64,000 nt of DNA from Flaccisagitta enflata (GCA_965153355.1 OZ231126.1:74710001-74774000); one strand, 5' to 3'; positions 11,782 to 23,375 are shown, counted from the first letter of the stretch. Notes: generated from the letters alone by a model not told the origin. Numbers and translations: made by a program.

Positions 11782-13164
11782 TTACCATGGATTCTTTGAC
11801 TCGATGTCAAGTGGCGTGTCATCTGACCCAAACTTCAGCTTGTTGGCTGCAGTGACAGTCATTTTAGTGATGCTGCCGACTTTGAGAGGAAGTGTGGTTT
11901 TACTTACAGTTTTTCCCAAGATCTCATACACAAGCTGCACAGTAGTGCGCGACACAATTTCTGCAAGCATCATGACAACACTTTCCTTTATATTCTGTGC
12001 CATGGTTTGCACTGCAGTTTGCAGCATGGCCGGCGTCACAGTAGCAGAAGAGACTTGTGCAAAAGTGGGCTTTTTTTTGGAATTGACTGCCTCCTGTCGC
12101 TTTGGACATTCTTGTGACCAGGCTGCATGGTTTCCAGAGCAGTTTGCGCATTTGTATGTCTCTCTACCTGCTTGGCATTCCGATTTTCTGTGGGGGCCTG
12201 CGCAAAGGACACATTTTTGCGTGTTTGGGCATTCTCCTGATAGATGGTCACCGATTTCTTGACAGTTGTAGCACTGTGTGACCTTAGGTGTAGATTTGGT
12301 GTCTTCGATTGCATGGATACACTTAAAGTGCATTTGGTCCAGGTTGATGCCATTCTTCAAAAGAGACTTTTTTGTATCCTCGTCTTTTAGGATCAGACGG
12401 ACGAGGCTTGTTGGTGCGTTTTTGGCACAGCTGTGTATCCGTTTGACATTTTTGTATTGAATATTTTGTACCTTGAGAAAGTGCTCAATTTCTTCGGGAG
12501 TGACCTCAGGGTCAACATGAGTAATAACCACTTGATGGGTGACCTGTTGTGACTTTGGCACCCTGGCTTTGACCTCTGTGCCGAGAGCACAAGTTGGTGG
12601 GAAGGCATCTTCCTTCAAGAGAGAATTGCAATCTTTAGGGTTTTTAGGTTTAACAAGCACATCTCCTGAAGCAGTAATGCTCAAGCCACCTTGCCTAAGT
12701 TCAACATTTGGCTTTGTGTCGGCAAAGGCCTTTGAGAGACGAGCAGGATGTTTCTTGATGTTTGAGTCAACCCCAATTAGAATCACTACTTGGGTAGAAT
12801 AATTTGGAGTGATGGGGGTTGCAGCATGTGTGGGTGTCATGGTTGCTGCTATTGAAGCCGCAGATGTGGATGCAGTGTTTGCGGATGGTGTCCGATTGCT
12901 TTTTTGGAACACTGGCAAATGTGTTTTAGAAGGCGGCTCATCTACAAAGTCTGACTCATCTTGGTCAATTTCACTATTCAGCCGTTTGAGCCCAAGATTG
13001 GCAATTTGGTCATTCACGAGATGCCCAACTAATGAATTGAGGTCAAGCGTGTTTGTCATGTTAGTCAGATGTGTGTTGTTGACATTATTTCGGGCCGATG
13101 TTAAAGGTATGTAGCTGTTGTTGCCACGATTCTTTCCCCTGCCTTTGTTTCTGTAGGGAGCCAT
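11782..13164 (-). CDS. LINE ORF1: gag-like nucleic-acid-binding protein
   Basis: A 460-residue protein 82 bp upstream of ORF2 on the same strand. The N terminus is basic and low-complexity, followed by two folded segments at about 120-195 and 205-275 with the look of PRE/RRM-like gag domains. Three CCHC-type zinc knuckles follow at about 298-312 (CYNC...H...C), 318-330 (CVLC...H...C) and 339-353 (CANC...H...C). This arrangement is typical of Jockey-clade ORF1 proteins, which coat the element RNA and chaperone target-primed reverse transcription. The first knuckle has five rather than four residues before His. The ORF is intact. The start chosen is the first ATG after the 5'UTR. Confidence 0.9.
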   Translation of the reverse strand: MAPYRNKGRGKNRGNNSYIPLTSARNNVNNTHLTNMTNTLDLNSLVGHLVNDQIANLGLKRLNSEIDQDESDFVDEPPSKTHLPVFQKSNRTPSANTASTSAASIAATMTPTHAATPITPNYSTQVVILIGVDSNIKKHPARLSKAFADTKPNVELRQGGLSITASGDVLVKPKNPKDCNSLLKEDAFPPTCALGTEVKARVPKSQQVTHQVVITHVDPEVTPEEIEHFLKVQNIQYKNVKRIHSCAKNAPTSLVRLILKDEDTKKSLLKNGINLDQMHFKCIHAIEDTKSTPKVTQCYNCQEIGDHLSGECPNTQKCVLCAGPHRKSECQAGRETYKCANCSGNHAAWSQECPKRQEAVNSKKKPTFAQVSSATVTPAMLQTAVQTMAQNIKESVVMMLAEIVSRTTVQLVYEILGKTVSKTTLPLKVGSITKMTVTAANKLKFGSDDTPLDIESKNPW

Positions 13165-13457
13165 TTTAAAGCTCTACTGGTGGTAATGTTCGTAAATGTG
13201 TTGTAATATGTTTATTGACAAACAGAAGATTCGAAGGATAACTCGTAGAAACGATCGAAATAGTCAATGTTTCAGTTTATTCCGAGTAATATGTCAAGTG
13301 ATGTATAGTAATGAAGTGTTATTTTTTTTTTCGAAGTTGTAAGTATTGCGATTTCACTCAGGCAAGGCGAGATAGAAGGGTCATGCACTGAGACACGTGG
13401 CTTAGTTTCGTAGCCTTTTTTCTTAGTTTCTCGATATGCGATTCTTAGAGAGAGAGA
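13165..13457 (-). promoter_or_regulatory. LINE 5'UTR / presumed internal promoter
   Basis: About 290 bp between ORF1 and the 5' end of the insertion. Jockey-group LINEs usually carry an internal RNA polymerase II promoter here; I see no decisive motif. The 5' edge runs into a GA repeat (13447-13460) that blurs the exact border. Confidence 0.5.
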
Positions 13458-13467
13458 GAGACTCTCG

Positions 13468-13655
13468 ACTGACCGTGAGCTTCTCGACCTCGCTCTCTCG
13501 ATCAGTCGTGATTGTAAGACCGATACTCATTCAATGAAACTCACCATGATTTCTTGGTCCTTACCCGATCTTACCCGCGACCCTCAATCCATGATCTGGG
13601 CTGTGATTGGTCCATGATGGTCCAATGCAGAATCATCTTAATCGGTCAGTTTTTT
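13468..13655. other. Arm sequence next to LINE insertion
   Basis: Unassigned sequence conserved in both arms (partner 41175-41362). No gene seen. Confidence 0.6.
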
Positions 13656-13804
13656 AGTTGCGGACACGCAACTTTATAAGAGGCTTTTTGTGTCTGTCGG
13701 TCGATTGGTCGGTCGGTCCGTAACGCTTGAGTTGAAAAGTGGGAGAACGCGCATTGCCGCCCCTGCCCACCCGTCCGCAACTAGTGGCCGTGTATCCGGC
13801 CTTG
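13656..13804 (-). mobile_element. THE element, subfamily TTGCGGAC
   Basis: Perfect hairpin AGTTGCGGACACGCAACT at the left end; the other end carries GTCCGCAACT before GGCCGTGTATCCGGCCTTG. Stem and subterminal motif both carry the C-to-T / G-to-A change relative to the TCGCG subfamilies. Partner 41026-41174. Confidence 0.9.
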
Positions 13805-13905
13805 ATATTTTGGGAAATGCAAATGTAGGATTGATAATGATACGTTATGAAGTCGTGTTCCTGCTGACCTAACCTATTCTAAATTTTTGCTGAGTGTCAT
13901 ACGTA

Positions 13906-15067
13906 CACTTTTTTTTTTCATTTAAGCATGCACTTTTTTTGGCTGAGGCTGAGCGTGCTTAGCAAAATCTCATTTTCGAGATTGAAATGTGCTTAAATGC
14001 GTGCTTATCATTTACTCTTTTTTATAAGAACATCATTTTTTTAAGGCTTCATGTTCTTATTTTCAAGGTCAAATAAAGCCTTCAACGTTCTTAGAGCGTT
14101 TTTAATTTTAAATATTATATAAACTACAAAAGACCTTATAATATATTATCACTCAATTATACTAGATATATTTCTATCAAATACTGTTAAAACAAAAGTC
14201 AATCATTGAAATACGGGGATATTTTCATGATATTTATTTAAAAATTATGAAATATCATTTTGATTATACTAAAATTCAAGTGTTTTCTTAATGTTTTTTA
14301 AATATAATCGCGAACAAAATTTTTTTTCTCAAGATTAGAAGCCTTCGCATGTTCTTCAGATATTCTTAATTTTGTTGCCATTCAAAGCCTTGATGTTCTT
14401 ATAAACTAGGTTCTTATAAAAAACAGAGTGTATCGGAAAGTAACTATCCTATTCAGTAAAGAACAAAGTACTAAGTAGGGGATAGAAAACAGTATATCAT
14501 AGAGTATTGTTTAGTATATAAAAAATAATATAATATAGTATAGTACATAATAGAATGTAGTATAAAATAAAGTATAAAATACAGTACTGAATGTATTTTG
14601 TATAAAAAAATATAATATCTTTCACTGACGTCGTCCTACTTTCATATAAACCATGATGAGATGAGTATCTTAATTAGATATACACTATTTTTAGATTTTG
14701 AGTGTTATTTATTATCATAAAATATTATTCTTTTTTGGGGGTCCTTGTCACAACAATAAATTCTTATCAACAATAGTATGCAGGCAATGATATTCTTGAA
14801 TATTTGATTATTTGTACAAGTATTTAAATCCTGAATTTACTTACAGATTGATATTATAGATTATTTCATTTTTATCAATGTTTCCATTGGTTTTTGTCAA
14901 ATTCCAACCAAAACTGTGTAAAAATCGGCATATTTTTTGAAATTCACCAAGAATTTTTTTCACATCGAATATCTCAGCCTGGGGCGTGCTTAGCAATGTG
15001 CTTAGATTTCCCCAATATCTGAGGCTGGGCGTGCTTATTAACGAGGTGCTCATAAAAATAAAAAGTG
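13906..15067. mobile_element. TA-flanked TIR element containing a nested MITE
   Basis: Ends CACTTTTT in inverted orientation with flanking TA (13904-13905 and 15068-15069). Subterminal inverted blocks share GCTTAGCA, GAGGCTG and GCGTGCTTA motifs. Length 1162 bp including the MITE at 14015-14430. No transposase frame. TA duplication suggests Tc1/mariner-type mobilisation. Partner in the other arm 39155-40309. Confidence 0.75.
14015..14430. mobile_element. TTATAAGAAC MITE (nested)
   Basis: A 416-bp element with inverted ends CTC-T6-ATAAGAAC and GTTCTTAT-A6-CAGAGTG, flanked by TA. Same family as 29177-29638 and 44331-44749. Internally it repeats TTCTTA/TAAGAAC motifs with AAGGCTT. Confidence 0.85.
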
Positions 15068-15183
15068 TATTGCCCCTCTGTTACGTAAGATGAATCCCGA
15101 CGCCCGATCACCATTCTAAATACGCAAGGCGGAGGGCCAAGCGTTTTAGTATTTCGTCGAGTTAAGTTATAGGAATGTGACGC

Positions 15184-15388
<205 letters not shown>

Positions 15389-15683
15389 AAAACATGGAAA
15401 TTCCTTACTCAGATGAAATTTGGCGTGTTTTTTTTTCTCGTTTTAGCCTCTCAAATATCTGAATCTCGAATTTTCGATTTCGAAAACGACTTTTTTGACG
15501 TGATTTCTCTCCTTCAGTCCCTCGGATTTGGTGAAATGTGATTTGGCTCTTTTAGCCGCTTTCCAGTTGCAGACAAGCAAATTTGCATATCTGTCTGTCT
15601 GTCTGTCTGACTGTCTGTATGCCCATTGTGCTCTAGCTGCAAATTGTAAAAAATCTAGCAGCCCTTCCCCCATCGATGTTTTA

Positions 15684-15713
15684 ATAACTTATAACTTATA
15701 AGTTATAAGTTAT
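15684..15713. repeat. 30-bp perfect palindrome
   Basis: Two ATAACTT units followed by their exact inverted copies, centred between 15698 and 15699. Conserved without change in the other arm at 38570-38599. Confidence 0.95.
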
Positions 15714-15849
15714 AATGTTACGACGGCTGACAATCGGCCTCAGACAGTTGCAAGCACACATTGCTAATATATTAGCTCTCATAACGTTGACTTAGCAGTT
15801 AAGACAATGCCACCCCACGTCTGCTTCGTATTGCCGAATTTACTCCATC

Positions 15850-16016
15850 TGAAAATGAAGATGAGGTTGGGCAGGGGTAGTGATGGAAAAGGCTAACCAA
15901 GCCTTTGGGCAGGAGCAGCAGTGCAAAAACCGCCTGTAAACGCCGAAAAAGCTAAGTCTGATGGACCGACAGACCATTAGACACAGCGGATTATAGACAG
16001 CGTTCAAGCAACTAAA
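15850..16016 (+). mobile_element. Diverged THE element
   Basis: Retains GTTGGGCAGGGG, TTTGGGCAGGAGCAG, GCCGAAAAAG and a GGACCGACAGACC block, then a decayed hairpin ending AAGCAACTAAAA. The CAAGGCCGG start is lost. Partner 38278-38450. Confidence 0.75.
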
Positions 16017-16094
16017 ATCAAAAGTACTAATGTGGAAAAGTTGTTTTCCCTTTTTCTCATGAGGCGTTTGGGGAAGTTGATACATTTTGGTACA

Positions 16095-16972
16095 ACCTTG
16101 GCGACAAAAAAATGGCGGATTTTTTAAAACAGATTCTATCTACCTTACTTCAAGAAAAACCTATTGAAATCGGTGATGGTTGGAAAGCCCTTTGAAAGAT
16201 TTTTCATTTAATTTTAAGTCGTGTCTGGAAACTCTAACTCAAACATCATGTCAAGAATGGGTGCTGAAACATAATCATCTTACAACCATAGTAAAACTTG
16301 CCTGATTTTGATGAAAATTGGACTGGTAGCAATAAATACCTTCCCCTGAGAGCTCCTAAAAAAATTTCATAATCGGACAATTTTTTCTATCATTTTCATC
16401 ATGAGAAAGATTGAAAATTTTTCAAGAAAGCCAGGTATCAATGAGATATCAACATGTTTTTTTTTATTATTTTTATTATCAAGTTTTGACAAAATTCATA
16501 TCAAATTCAAGATAGTTTGGAAGCACTGGGAATAATCTTTATAATGGAATAGCACCAAATAGGTTTTGCCAATACAGGAGTGAAATAAATGCAACTACAG
16601 CAAACCACTTCAGTTTTAGTATGCTTTATTGACATGTAGAATGAAAGATCATGAAAACCCTAGTAAAAATCTTCAGATTAGCATAAAAATTGAATTGCTA
16701 TGAGACATACATCTGAGTAACCACCTAAAATTTTGCGGAAATAGGACAAGATCTTCTATGATTTTTTAAAATTTGAACTTTTTTTCAAATTCTCTTTCAC
16801 AAGTCATGGGCAGTCCAGAAAAGTAGTAGTCATGTTCAAATTGCTGTAACTTCTAAACCGTTTGAGTCAAAATTTCCAGACACAACTCAAATGAAAGATC
16901 TTTCAAAGAGCTTTCTAACCGAGGTAGATAAAATCTGTTTTGAAAATCCGCCATTTTTTTTGTCGCCAAGGT
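16095..16972. mobile_element. TIR element with ~50-bp inverted ends
   Basis: Both ends are ACCTTGGCGACAAAAAAA followed by TGGCGGATTTT, in inverted orientation over about 50 bp. Flanking TACA occurs at both edges (16091-16094, 16973-16976), giving a 4-bp or TA duplication. The interior is imperfectly palindromic and non-coding. Partner in the right arm 37216-38199. Confidence 0.8.
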
Positions 16973-16976
16973 TACA

Positions 16977-17400
16977 TTTATAAATGAGGTTGAACCCGAA
17001 TGATTAATTAAAGTGAAGGATGATGACGATGTTGATGAAGATGATACGAACGAGATGGATGAAAACGAGCATTAGGACTAGGATGACATTTGGAATGAGG
17101 TCGAGGATGAGGACGATGAGAAGAATGAACAAAAGAACGAGCATGAGGAGTTGAGGACTAAGATGACATTTCGAACGAGCAAGAGGATGAGGAAGATGAG
17201 AAGAATGAACGAGGACGATAAGCATCCACTTCAACAGCTTTGCACTGGAAGCGAAGGCGCGGAAATTCCGCTATCACTCTTCATCAACTCAAGAGATATT
17301 TTATTGCTTGAATAAGCAACAGATTACAGGTCAATGTCCTGATGTTATTCTTTCGGTCATTATCCTTCATTAGCCGCGTCTTTTCTTGTATATCTATAAG
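16977..17400. repeat. GA-rich degenerate tandem segment
   Basis: Contains GATGA/GAACGAG-rich sequence with a unit of about 78 bp present twice (17075-17230). One frame gives acidic residues but is broken by stops, so I do not call a gene. Partner 36900-37200. Confidence 0.6.
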
Positions 17401-18000
17401 AGGTCGTGCCTGTTTGTTTGTCGGTTGGTCGGTCTGTCCTTCATTTATTCATTTGCGTTTTCGTTCATTCATATGTTCTTCATCATATTGGCAACATCTT
17501 GGCCTTGTTTCTTTCTTCCCTTACGTCTTCTTTTCCATTCTTCTTCCATTCCTTCATACTTTCATTACTTCTTTCTTCTTTCTTCTTTCTTCTTTCTTCT
17601 TTCTTCTTTCTTCTTTCTTCTTTCTTCTTTCTGCCATCTTCTCTCCTATTCCTTCCGTTGCTCTTTTTCGTTCATTCCGTCTTTCTTCCATTCCTTCTTT
17701 CCTCCGTCCTCCGTTTCTTTTTCCCCGCTTTATTTCTTTGTATCATCATGTTACCATATTCTTTCTCTTTTCCTTCCTCAACCCTTCTTACTGTTAATCT
17801 TGCAGTCACTTAACCTTATTTCCACTCTCTCTGTAGTCTACGACTCTCTTGGCAAGTAAGCGAGTTGAAGTGCGTGTGGTGAACTCTGAATAAGGATAAT
17901 CAAAAGAAACTCTTCGCGAGGTTAATTCAATCCAATTTTGGGGATCGCACACTTTTTGAGACACATCCGGTATCCCTTTCCGTGACCGCCCCGAAGCTCA
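17401..18000. other. Pyrimidine-rich arm segment with (CTTTCTT)n
   Basis: Starts with a short GTCGGTTGGTCGGTCTGTCC block resembling a THE remnant (17420-17440). A TTCTTTC heptamer array spans 17569-17633 and makes all three frames open. The right-arm partner (36240-36800) lacks most of the array. No gene. Confidence 0.7.
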
Positions 18001-18290
<290 letters not shown>

Positions 18291-18628
18291 AGAATCGCAA
18301 TAGTTGTGGTTTTTGTTATTTCTCTCTGTGTTAATTTTGATGTTGCTGTTGTTGGTTTAGAAAACCGTTAGACCTGCGTAGTTAGAAGTGACATCGGACC
18401 GAAGTTGCTCAATTGAGTCCAAATCGTCCAAGAAATATCCTAGACTCTCATATATGTAGGTATTTGAAACTTGCCCCAGAGATAGAGATATTTAGAAAAC
18501 TCGTGTTACCGTAGTTCAATAAGCCCCTAATCATACACACTTTTGTACAGGCGTCATAGACACACGGATGGACGAACAAATGGACGTTATATGAGAGAAA
18601 CATGCAAAGAAGAATGTGGCTACCCATA

Positions 18629-19228
18629 CTATCTAGGCGGAAAAAAATCTTTCGACCTGTACCAAAAACGTATTCATTGCTGTAAAAATGAATACAAATC
18701 AATTAGAGATCCATCGATAATTAGTGTAAGCTCCCTTAGAAAGTTAGACTGAATCAGGGCAGCCATTCGTTTCGGAAGGGATTTGTAAAGCTGTTCGAGG
18801 TACTCAGGAGTGAAGGCTTTCCAGATCTGTCTCATAATTTTTTTTTTAAATTTCTTTCACTACATTTAGACATACAGCTTTCAAAAGAAATATCAAATCA
18901 TAGAAAAATCGGTGACTTAAATGGAGCCCTTCGAATTTGCAAGAGTAACGCAAATCGCATCTGTCTAGCTCAACGCATTAAGAAATGATTAAAAAAAAGA
19001 GTGATATGATATCATCGGAAGATTGTGTAGAAATAACAAAAGTGTAACTGAAGCATTTTAGTCAAAGTTGAATAGCTTTTAAACGCATAGAGCTAGAGGG
19101 ATGCGGTTTGCGTCAATCTCATGCAAATTTGAAGGGCTTTAATTGTCTCACCAATTTTTTGATGATTGGTTGATTCTAACCTGAGATATGCATGTCAACG
19201 TACCGACAAATTTTTTCCGCCTGGATAG
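18629..19228 (-). mobile_element. Decayed Tc1-like element, left-arm copy
   Basis: TA-flanked (18627-18628, 19229-19230) with inverted ends CTATCTAGGCGGAAAAAA and CTATCCAGGCGGAAAAAA. On the minus strand 18850-18715 encodes a transposase C terminus (MRQIWKAFTPEYL-like, by homology with the right arm). Most of the transposase is deleted. Length 600 bp. Confidence 0.8.
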
Positions 19229-19248
19229 TACTTATATACGTTCCTTTT

Positions 19249-19330
19249 AGTCGCGTGCTACGTGACTCTATAAGCCACTTTTCGGTCCGTCGGTCTGTCG
19301 GTCCGTCAGTCGGTCCATAACAAAGTCGTT
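19249..19330 (-). mobile_element. Short THE element
   Basis: Hairpin AGTCGCGTGCTACGTGACT, CTATAAGCC, then the CGGTCCGTCGG block; lacks the CCGGCCTTG end. Partner 30055-30133. Confidence 0.75.
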
Positions 19331-19340
19331 TTAAAGGAGA

Positions 19341-19342
19341 GA

Positions 19343-19439
<97 letters not shown>

Positions 19440-19455
19440 TATAGAGAGAGAGAGA

Positions 19456-19500
<45 letters not shown>

Positions 19501-19556
19501 ACGCACACGCACACGCACACACACACACAAACACACACACACACACACACACACTC
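19341..19556. repeat. (GA)n(CA)n microsatellite
   Basis: About 110 bp GA then about 100 bp CA with CG interruptions. Lies at the inner edge of the left arm; absent from the right arm. Confidence 0.97.
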
Positions 19557-20653
19557 AAAGACAAAGGAAGACCAAAAAAGAGACACAAAGAGACAGTTTG
19601 AATGACAAAAACAGGCAGGCAGTCAACCAGATATCATGAGATGCACACAGAGGAACATGCAATGAAAAAGAGACTCCCATTTTACGACTTCTTTTCCAGT
19701 CACATTGCCTTCTTACATCTCTTTTTTTTTTTTTTTTTTTCTCGCGTTCTAGGTTGCCTCTCGCTTCCTTACTCCCTCCTTTCCTCTCCCTTTCTCTTTT
19801 TCTCTCTCCAAGGAAGGGTTTTTAACTCTTTGTCTTCTCCCGAATCAATAATGTATCTTAATAGCTCCTAATGAAGCAAGTCAGAGGAGGAGTCACATCT
19901 ACCAAAAAGCCAAGTGAGAGATTCCATGGCGCGCATAATGTCATATGGAGGGGAATGAAGAGGAAGGGGAAGTAAAGAGGAGGGGGCGGAGGAGGTGAAA
20001 ATGGAGGGAGAATGAGACGGAGAAGAAGATGGAGAAAGAATGATGGCGATGTTTTTTTTTTCGGGGAGAAGACTAGATATATTTATTTTTAGGCCACCGC
20101 GGTACCTTCTATCATTACAACGATAAGTGCGTGTGTGTGTGTGTGTGTGCGTGTGTGAGGGGGGGGCGGATGTATGATTGACGGTGTTTTGAGTGTCACA
20201 TATTGGTGGTTTACTGCAGAAGATTCCGGTCTCTTAGAAGAGGCTTTACGGCTTAGTAGCTAGATGATGCTAAAGATGAAACGTAGATTTTAGAGGAAAT
20301 GAAAAGCGCTAGTTTTCCTAATCAAAGCGACCGTTTCAGCTGAATCAGGTGAGTCCATATGCTTTTAGAAAGGTATGTTTTGGTTCTAGTGAGGTTTTCA
20401 AAAATATCAATATTTGTTCTACCTTTACATATATTCGTAATTGAATATAGTGTATTTTGGTGTACGAATATATATATTCTTTGATGCTTTGGTGTTTGGT
20501 CTTCGCGCCGGCTTTTATGATTTCCTTTCGCCAAAAATGGCCTCAAGACCCATGAGAGGAAAAAAAGTGGCAGAGAAAAATCGGAGTTTGGCCTCTGATT
20601 GATTGCAGATGCGCGCAAGGCGGAGAGGCTCAGTGGGGGTAGCATCTCTCTGG

Positions 20654-20656
<3 letters not shown>
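19557..20656. other. Spacer segment without genes
   Basis: Mixed purine- and pyrimidine-rich DNA, a T18 run at 19721-19740 and a (GT)n tract at 20128-20157. No supported gene. Confidence 0.55.

Positions 20657-20748
<92 letters not shown>
20657..20748. repeat. (GA)n microsatellite
   Basis: About 90 bp of uninterrupted GA. Confidence 0.97.
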
Positions 20749-20750
<2 letters not shown>

Positions 20751-21001
20751 TTAGAGTGTGTGTGGGTGTGGAAGTAAGGGAGAGGAGGCTACCGAAATAT
20801 CTGTTCAAAGGCAAGCAATATTAATGTGAGGGACAATACTGGGTATTTTGCTGGTAGCGCAAATTGTCACCCAACAATGCTCTGGATTCCCGAATGCAGA
20901 AATTGCTACACAATCCTCAGCCGCACACGTTAGGAAATTTCTCTCCGCCTTGGAAACGCCATAATTGACCGCTTTTACGTTATATGCACGATCGTCTTAT
21001 T

Positions 21002-21130
21002 AGGTGCGACGAAGCACCTCTATAACTGGCTGTGTCCGTTGGTCGTTTGGTCGGTTGGTCGGTCGGTCTGTCGGGTAAGGCATTCGTTCGACGATCCACA
21101 CGTCACACCTTATTAACCTACCTGGCCTTG
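21002..21130 (-). mobile_element. THE element, subfamily GGTGC
   Basis: Hairpin AGGTGCGACGAAGCACCT, then CTATAACTGG and a GGTCGGTTGGTCGG block; ends CTGGCCTTG. The far end holds the inverse of AGGTGTGACG, nearly the same as the hairpin arm plus loop AGGTGCGACG. So the stem differs from other subfamilies but pairs, and the distal motif follows it. Confidence 0.8.
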
Positions 21131-21784
21131 TTTTTACCATAAGGGGTATTGATTGTTAGGGCATGTTTAACCCGCTATTGTCACGTGGATATATCAATGG
21201 GAGATCCAACACTTTTACTCCCCTACTAATCTTCCCCCACATTGTGATCCATTTCGAATTTCCTTTTCTCCTCCCAACTTCTCCCGTTCTCTCAAAATCT
21301 GGTTCTCTTCCATCACGATACTTTGCTGCTATTTTTCTATCCCTCTCTTTCTATTCTCATTTTCCCCCTCAATGTTTTTTCCCATTGCTCTCACTTCCCT
21401 CCGCCAAAATCTTCAACATCCTTTCCTGCCGTTTTCTTCTTACATATCCCTCCCTAAATTTTCCTACGTTACTTCTTCCTTCTCATCTATCCTTATCCCT
21501 CTTTCCTTTTTCCCCTCCATTCCTGTCCTTTCTTCCGCACTCCATCCATTTCGGCTTTGGCGGTTTTGTCTCTCTTTCTCTCTTCTTTTTTCCGGTTTTC
21601 CTTTTTTTCGACGACGCAAGAAAGAAGAAAAAGACGAAGAAGAAGATGATGATGATGATGACGATCACAGACGGGGAAGAAAAAGGGGAAGAGGCAAAAC
21701 TGATCAAAATTTCATAAGGAAAAACAATGACGCCAAGCTGACGAGCAGAAAGCAAAAATTGGCATAAAGCAAGAAGAAAACGAC
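21131..21784. other. Pyrimidine-rich spacer
   Basis: C/T-rich stretch followed by GAAGAAGATGATGATG. Overlapping open frames are low-complexity Ser/Phe/Leu. No gene called. Confidence 0.6.
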
Positions 21785-21804
21785 AAGATGGAGCGCGTTA
21801 TCTC

Positions 21805-21846
<42 letters not shown>

Positions 21847-21847
21847 G

Positions 21848-21922
<75 letters not shown>

Positions 21923-21925
21923 ATC
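21785..21925. repeat. (CT)n microsatellite with (CTGT)n
   Basis: CT repeats interrupted by CTGTCTCTGTCTCTG at 21845-21865. Confidence 0.97.
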
Positions 21926-22564
21926 CAAAATGAGAGGAAAAGATGGGAAAAGCCAATTGGAGCGGCAATGACAGAGTGAGAGGGGGGGGGAGGGGAACTG
22001 AGAGGGGGGGGGGAAGGGGAGCTGAGAGGTGGACGAGAGTGAGTGAAAGAAAATCGATGACAAGGGAAAAGAGGGGGGATCGATGGTACAAGGGTTGATG
22101 AGTGGAGCGGAATTATGAGTGAAAGAGATAATGGTCGTCTTATATAAGCCATTTTTTTTCTCCCGTATCCCCTCCAAAAATCCTTAACAAAATGATCTTG
22201 GTACAAAAAAAAAGTGTTGGCAAGTACATACATATGTGACTGGTTGGGAAAAAAATCGAAAAATGTTTTTCGATTTTTTGAGTTCCGGGTTAGGAATTAA
22301 TGTTTCCCTTTTTCGCTTGAGACAATTTGGGAAAGTTAGGTCAGAACTAGGCTCGCCCGTGGCTGGGGTTGAAATTGGTACAGGGTGAAAGAGGGCACTT
22401 TTTTACACCTTCTGGAAAAAAGCAGGGCACTGTGGGACCAATACTTTAGGCGCTATGAATTTTTTAATCTTTTTTTATTTTTTCACATTTTCCGCATTTT
22501 TATCAAACATCTCTTTTTTTTCATCGATCTCAATTTTGGGCCCTGGGGAACAACAAAAATGAGT

Positions 22565-23375
22565 TCAGCAGAGGGCAGACTGAGGGAGAGGAAGGGAGGG
22601 GGGAGGGAAAGGGGGAGGGAGGGAGGGAGAGGGGGAGGGAGAAGGAGGAAGAGGGAGGGAGGGGGAGGGAGGGAAGGAGGGGAGGGAGGGAAAGGGAAGA
22701 AAGGGAGGGAGGGAGAGGGGAAGGGAAGGAAGGGAAGGAGAGAGGGAGGGAGAGGGGAGGGGAGGGAGGGAAAGAGAGACGGAGGGAGAGGGAGAGAAGG
22801 AGGGAGGAAGGGAGGGAGGGAGGGAGGGAGGGAGGGAGGAAGGGAGGTGGGGACGAAGAGGGAGAGAGGGAGGAAGAGAAGGAGGGAGGGTGGGAGAGGG
22901 AGAGGGGGAGGGACAGGGAGGGAGGGAGAGAGGGATGGAAGGAGGGAGAGGGGGAGGGAGAGAGAGAGGGAGAGAAAGAGGGAGGAGGGAGGGATAGGGG
23001 GAGGGACAGGGAAGGAGAGAGGGAGGGAGAGAGGGGGGATTGAAGGAGAGAGGGAGGGAAGAAGGGAGGAAGAGGGGAGGGAGAAAGAGAGAGAGGGAGA
23101 GGGGAGAGAGAGAGGGAGGGAGGGAGAAAGAGAGGGAGAGCGAGGGAAGGAGGGATGGAGTGAGGGAGGGAGAGAGAGAGAGAGGGAGAGGGAAAGGGAC
23201 AGGGAGGGAGAGAGGGAGGGAGGGAAAGGGACAGGGAGGAAGAGAGGGAGGGAGGGAGAGAGGGACGGAGAGAGAAGGAGGGAGAGAGAGGGAAAGAGGA
23301 GGAGGGAGAAAGAGGGAGAGAGGAGGGGGAGGGAGAGAGAGGGAGTGAGAGGGAGGGGGAGAGGGAGAGAAAAAA
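22565..23375 (+). repeat. (GGGA)n/(GA)n polypurine array
   Basis: Over 800 nearly uninterrupted purines on the plus strand, mainly GGGA and GGGAGA units. It generates long Gly/Arg/Glu and Pro/Ser/Leu frames in several registers that are not genes. Confidence 0.95.

Larger units (their letters stand above)
3915..13457 (-). mobile_element. Jockey-like LINE, full length, carrying a nested foldback element
   Basis: Insertion of about 9.5 kb present only in the left arm. The direct repeat GAGACTCTCG (3905-3914 and 13458-13467) occurs once at the empty site in the right arm (41363-41372); a GA run at the 5' end makes the exact length 8-10 bp. Order on the minus strand: 5'UTR of about 290 bp, ORF1 (gag-like), 82-bp spacer, ORF2 (endonuclease-RT), 3'UTR, and a terminus with CAATAAATG and ATTTC repeats. 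Removing the foldback element at 4644-8985 leaves about 5.2 kb, a usual Jockey/CR1-group length. Both ORFs are open, so the insertion is probably young. Confidence 0.9.

Noticed and set aside
17013-17230. Acidic Asp/Glu-rich coding segment
   Set aside because: Interrupted by several stops, shares the same breaks in the other arm and is internally tandem; treated as degenerate repeat.
17342-17859. Three overlapping 130-157 residue frames
   Set aside because: Result of the TTCTTTC heptamer array, absent from most of the matching right-arm sequence.
21163-21767. Ser/Phe/Leu-rich frames that might be a secreted protein
   Set aside because: Pyrimidine-rich low-complexity DNA with overlapping frames of similar length and no conserved motif.
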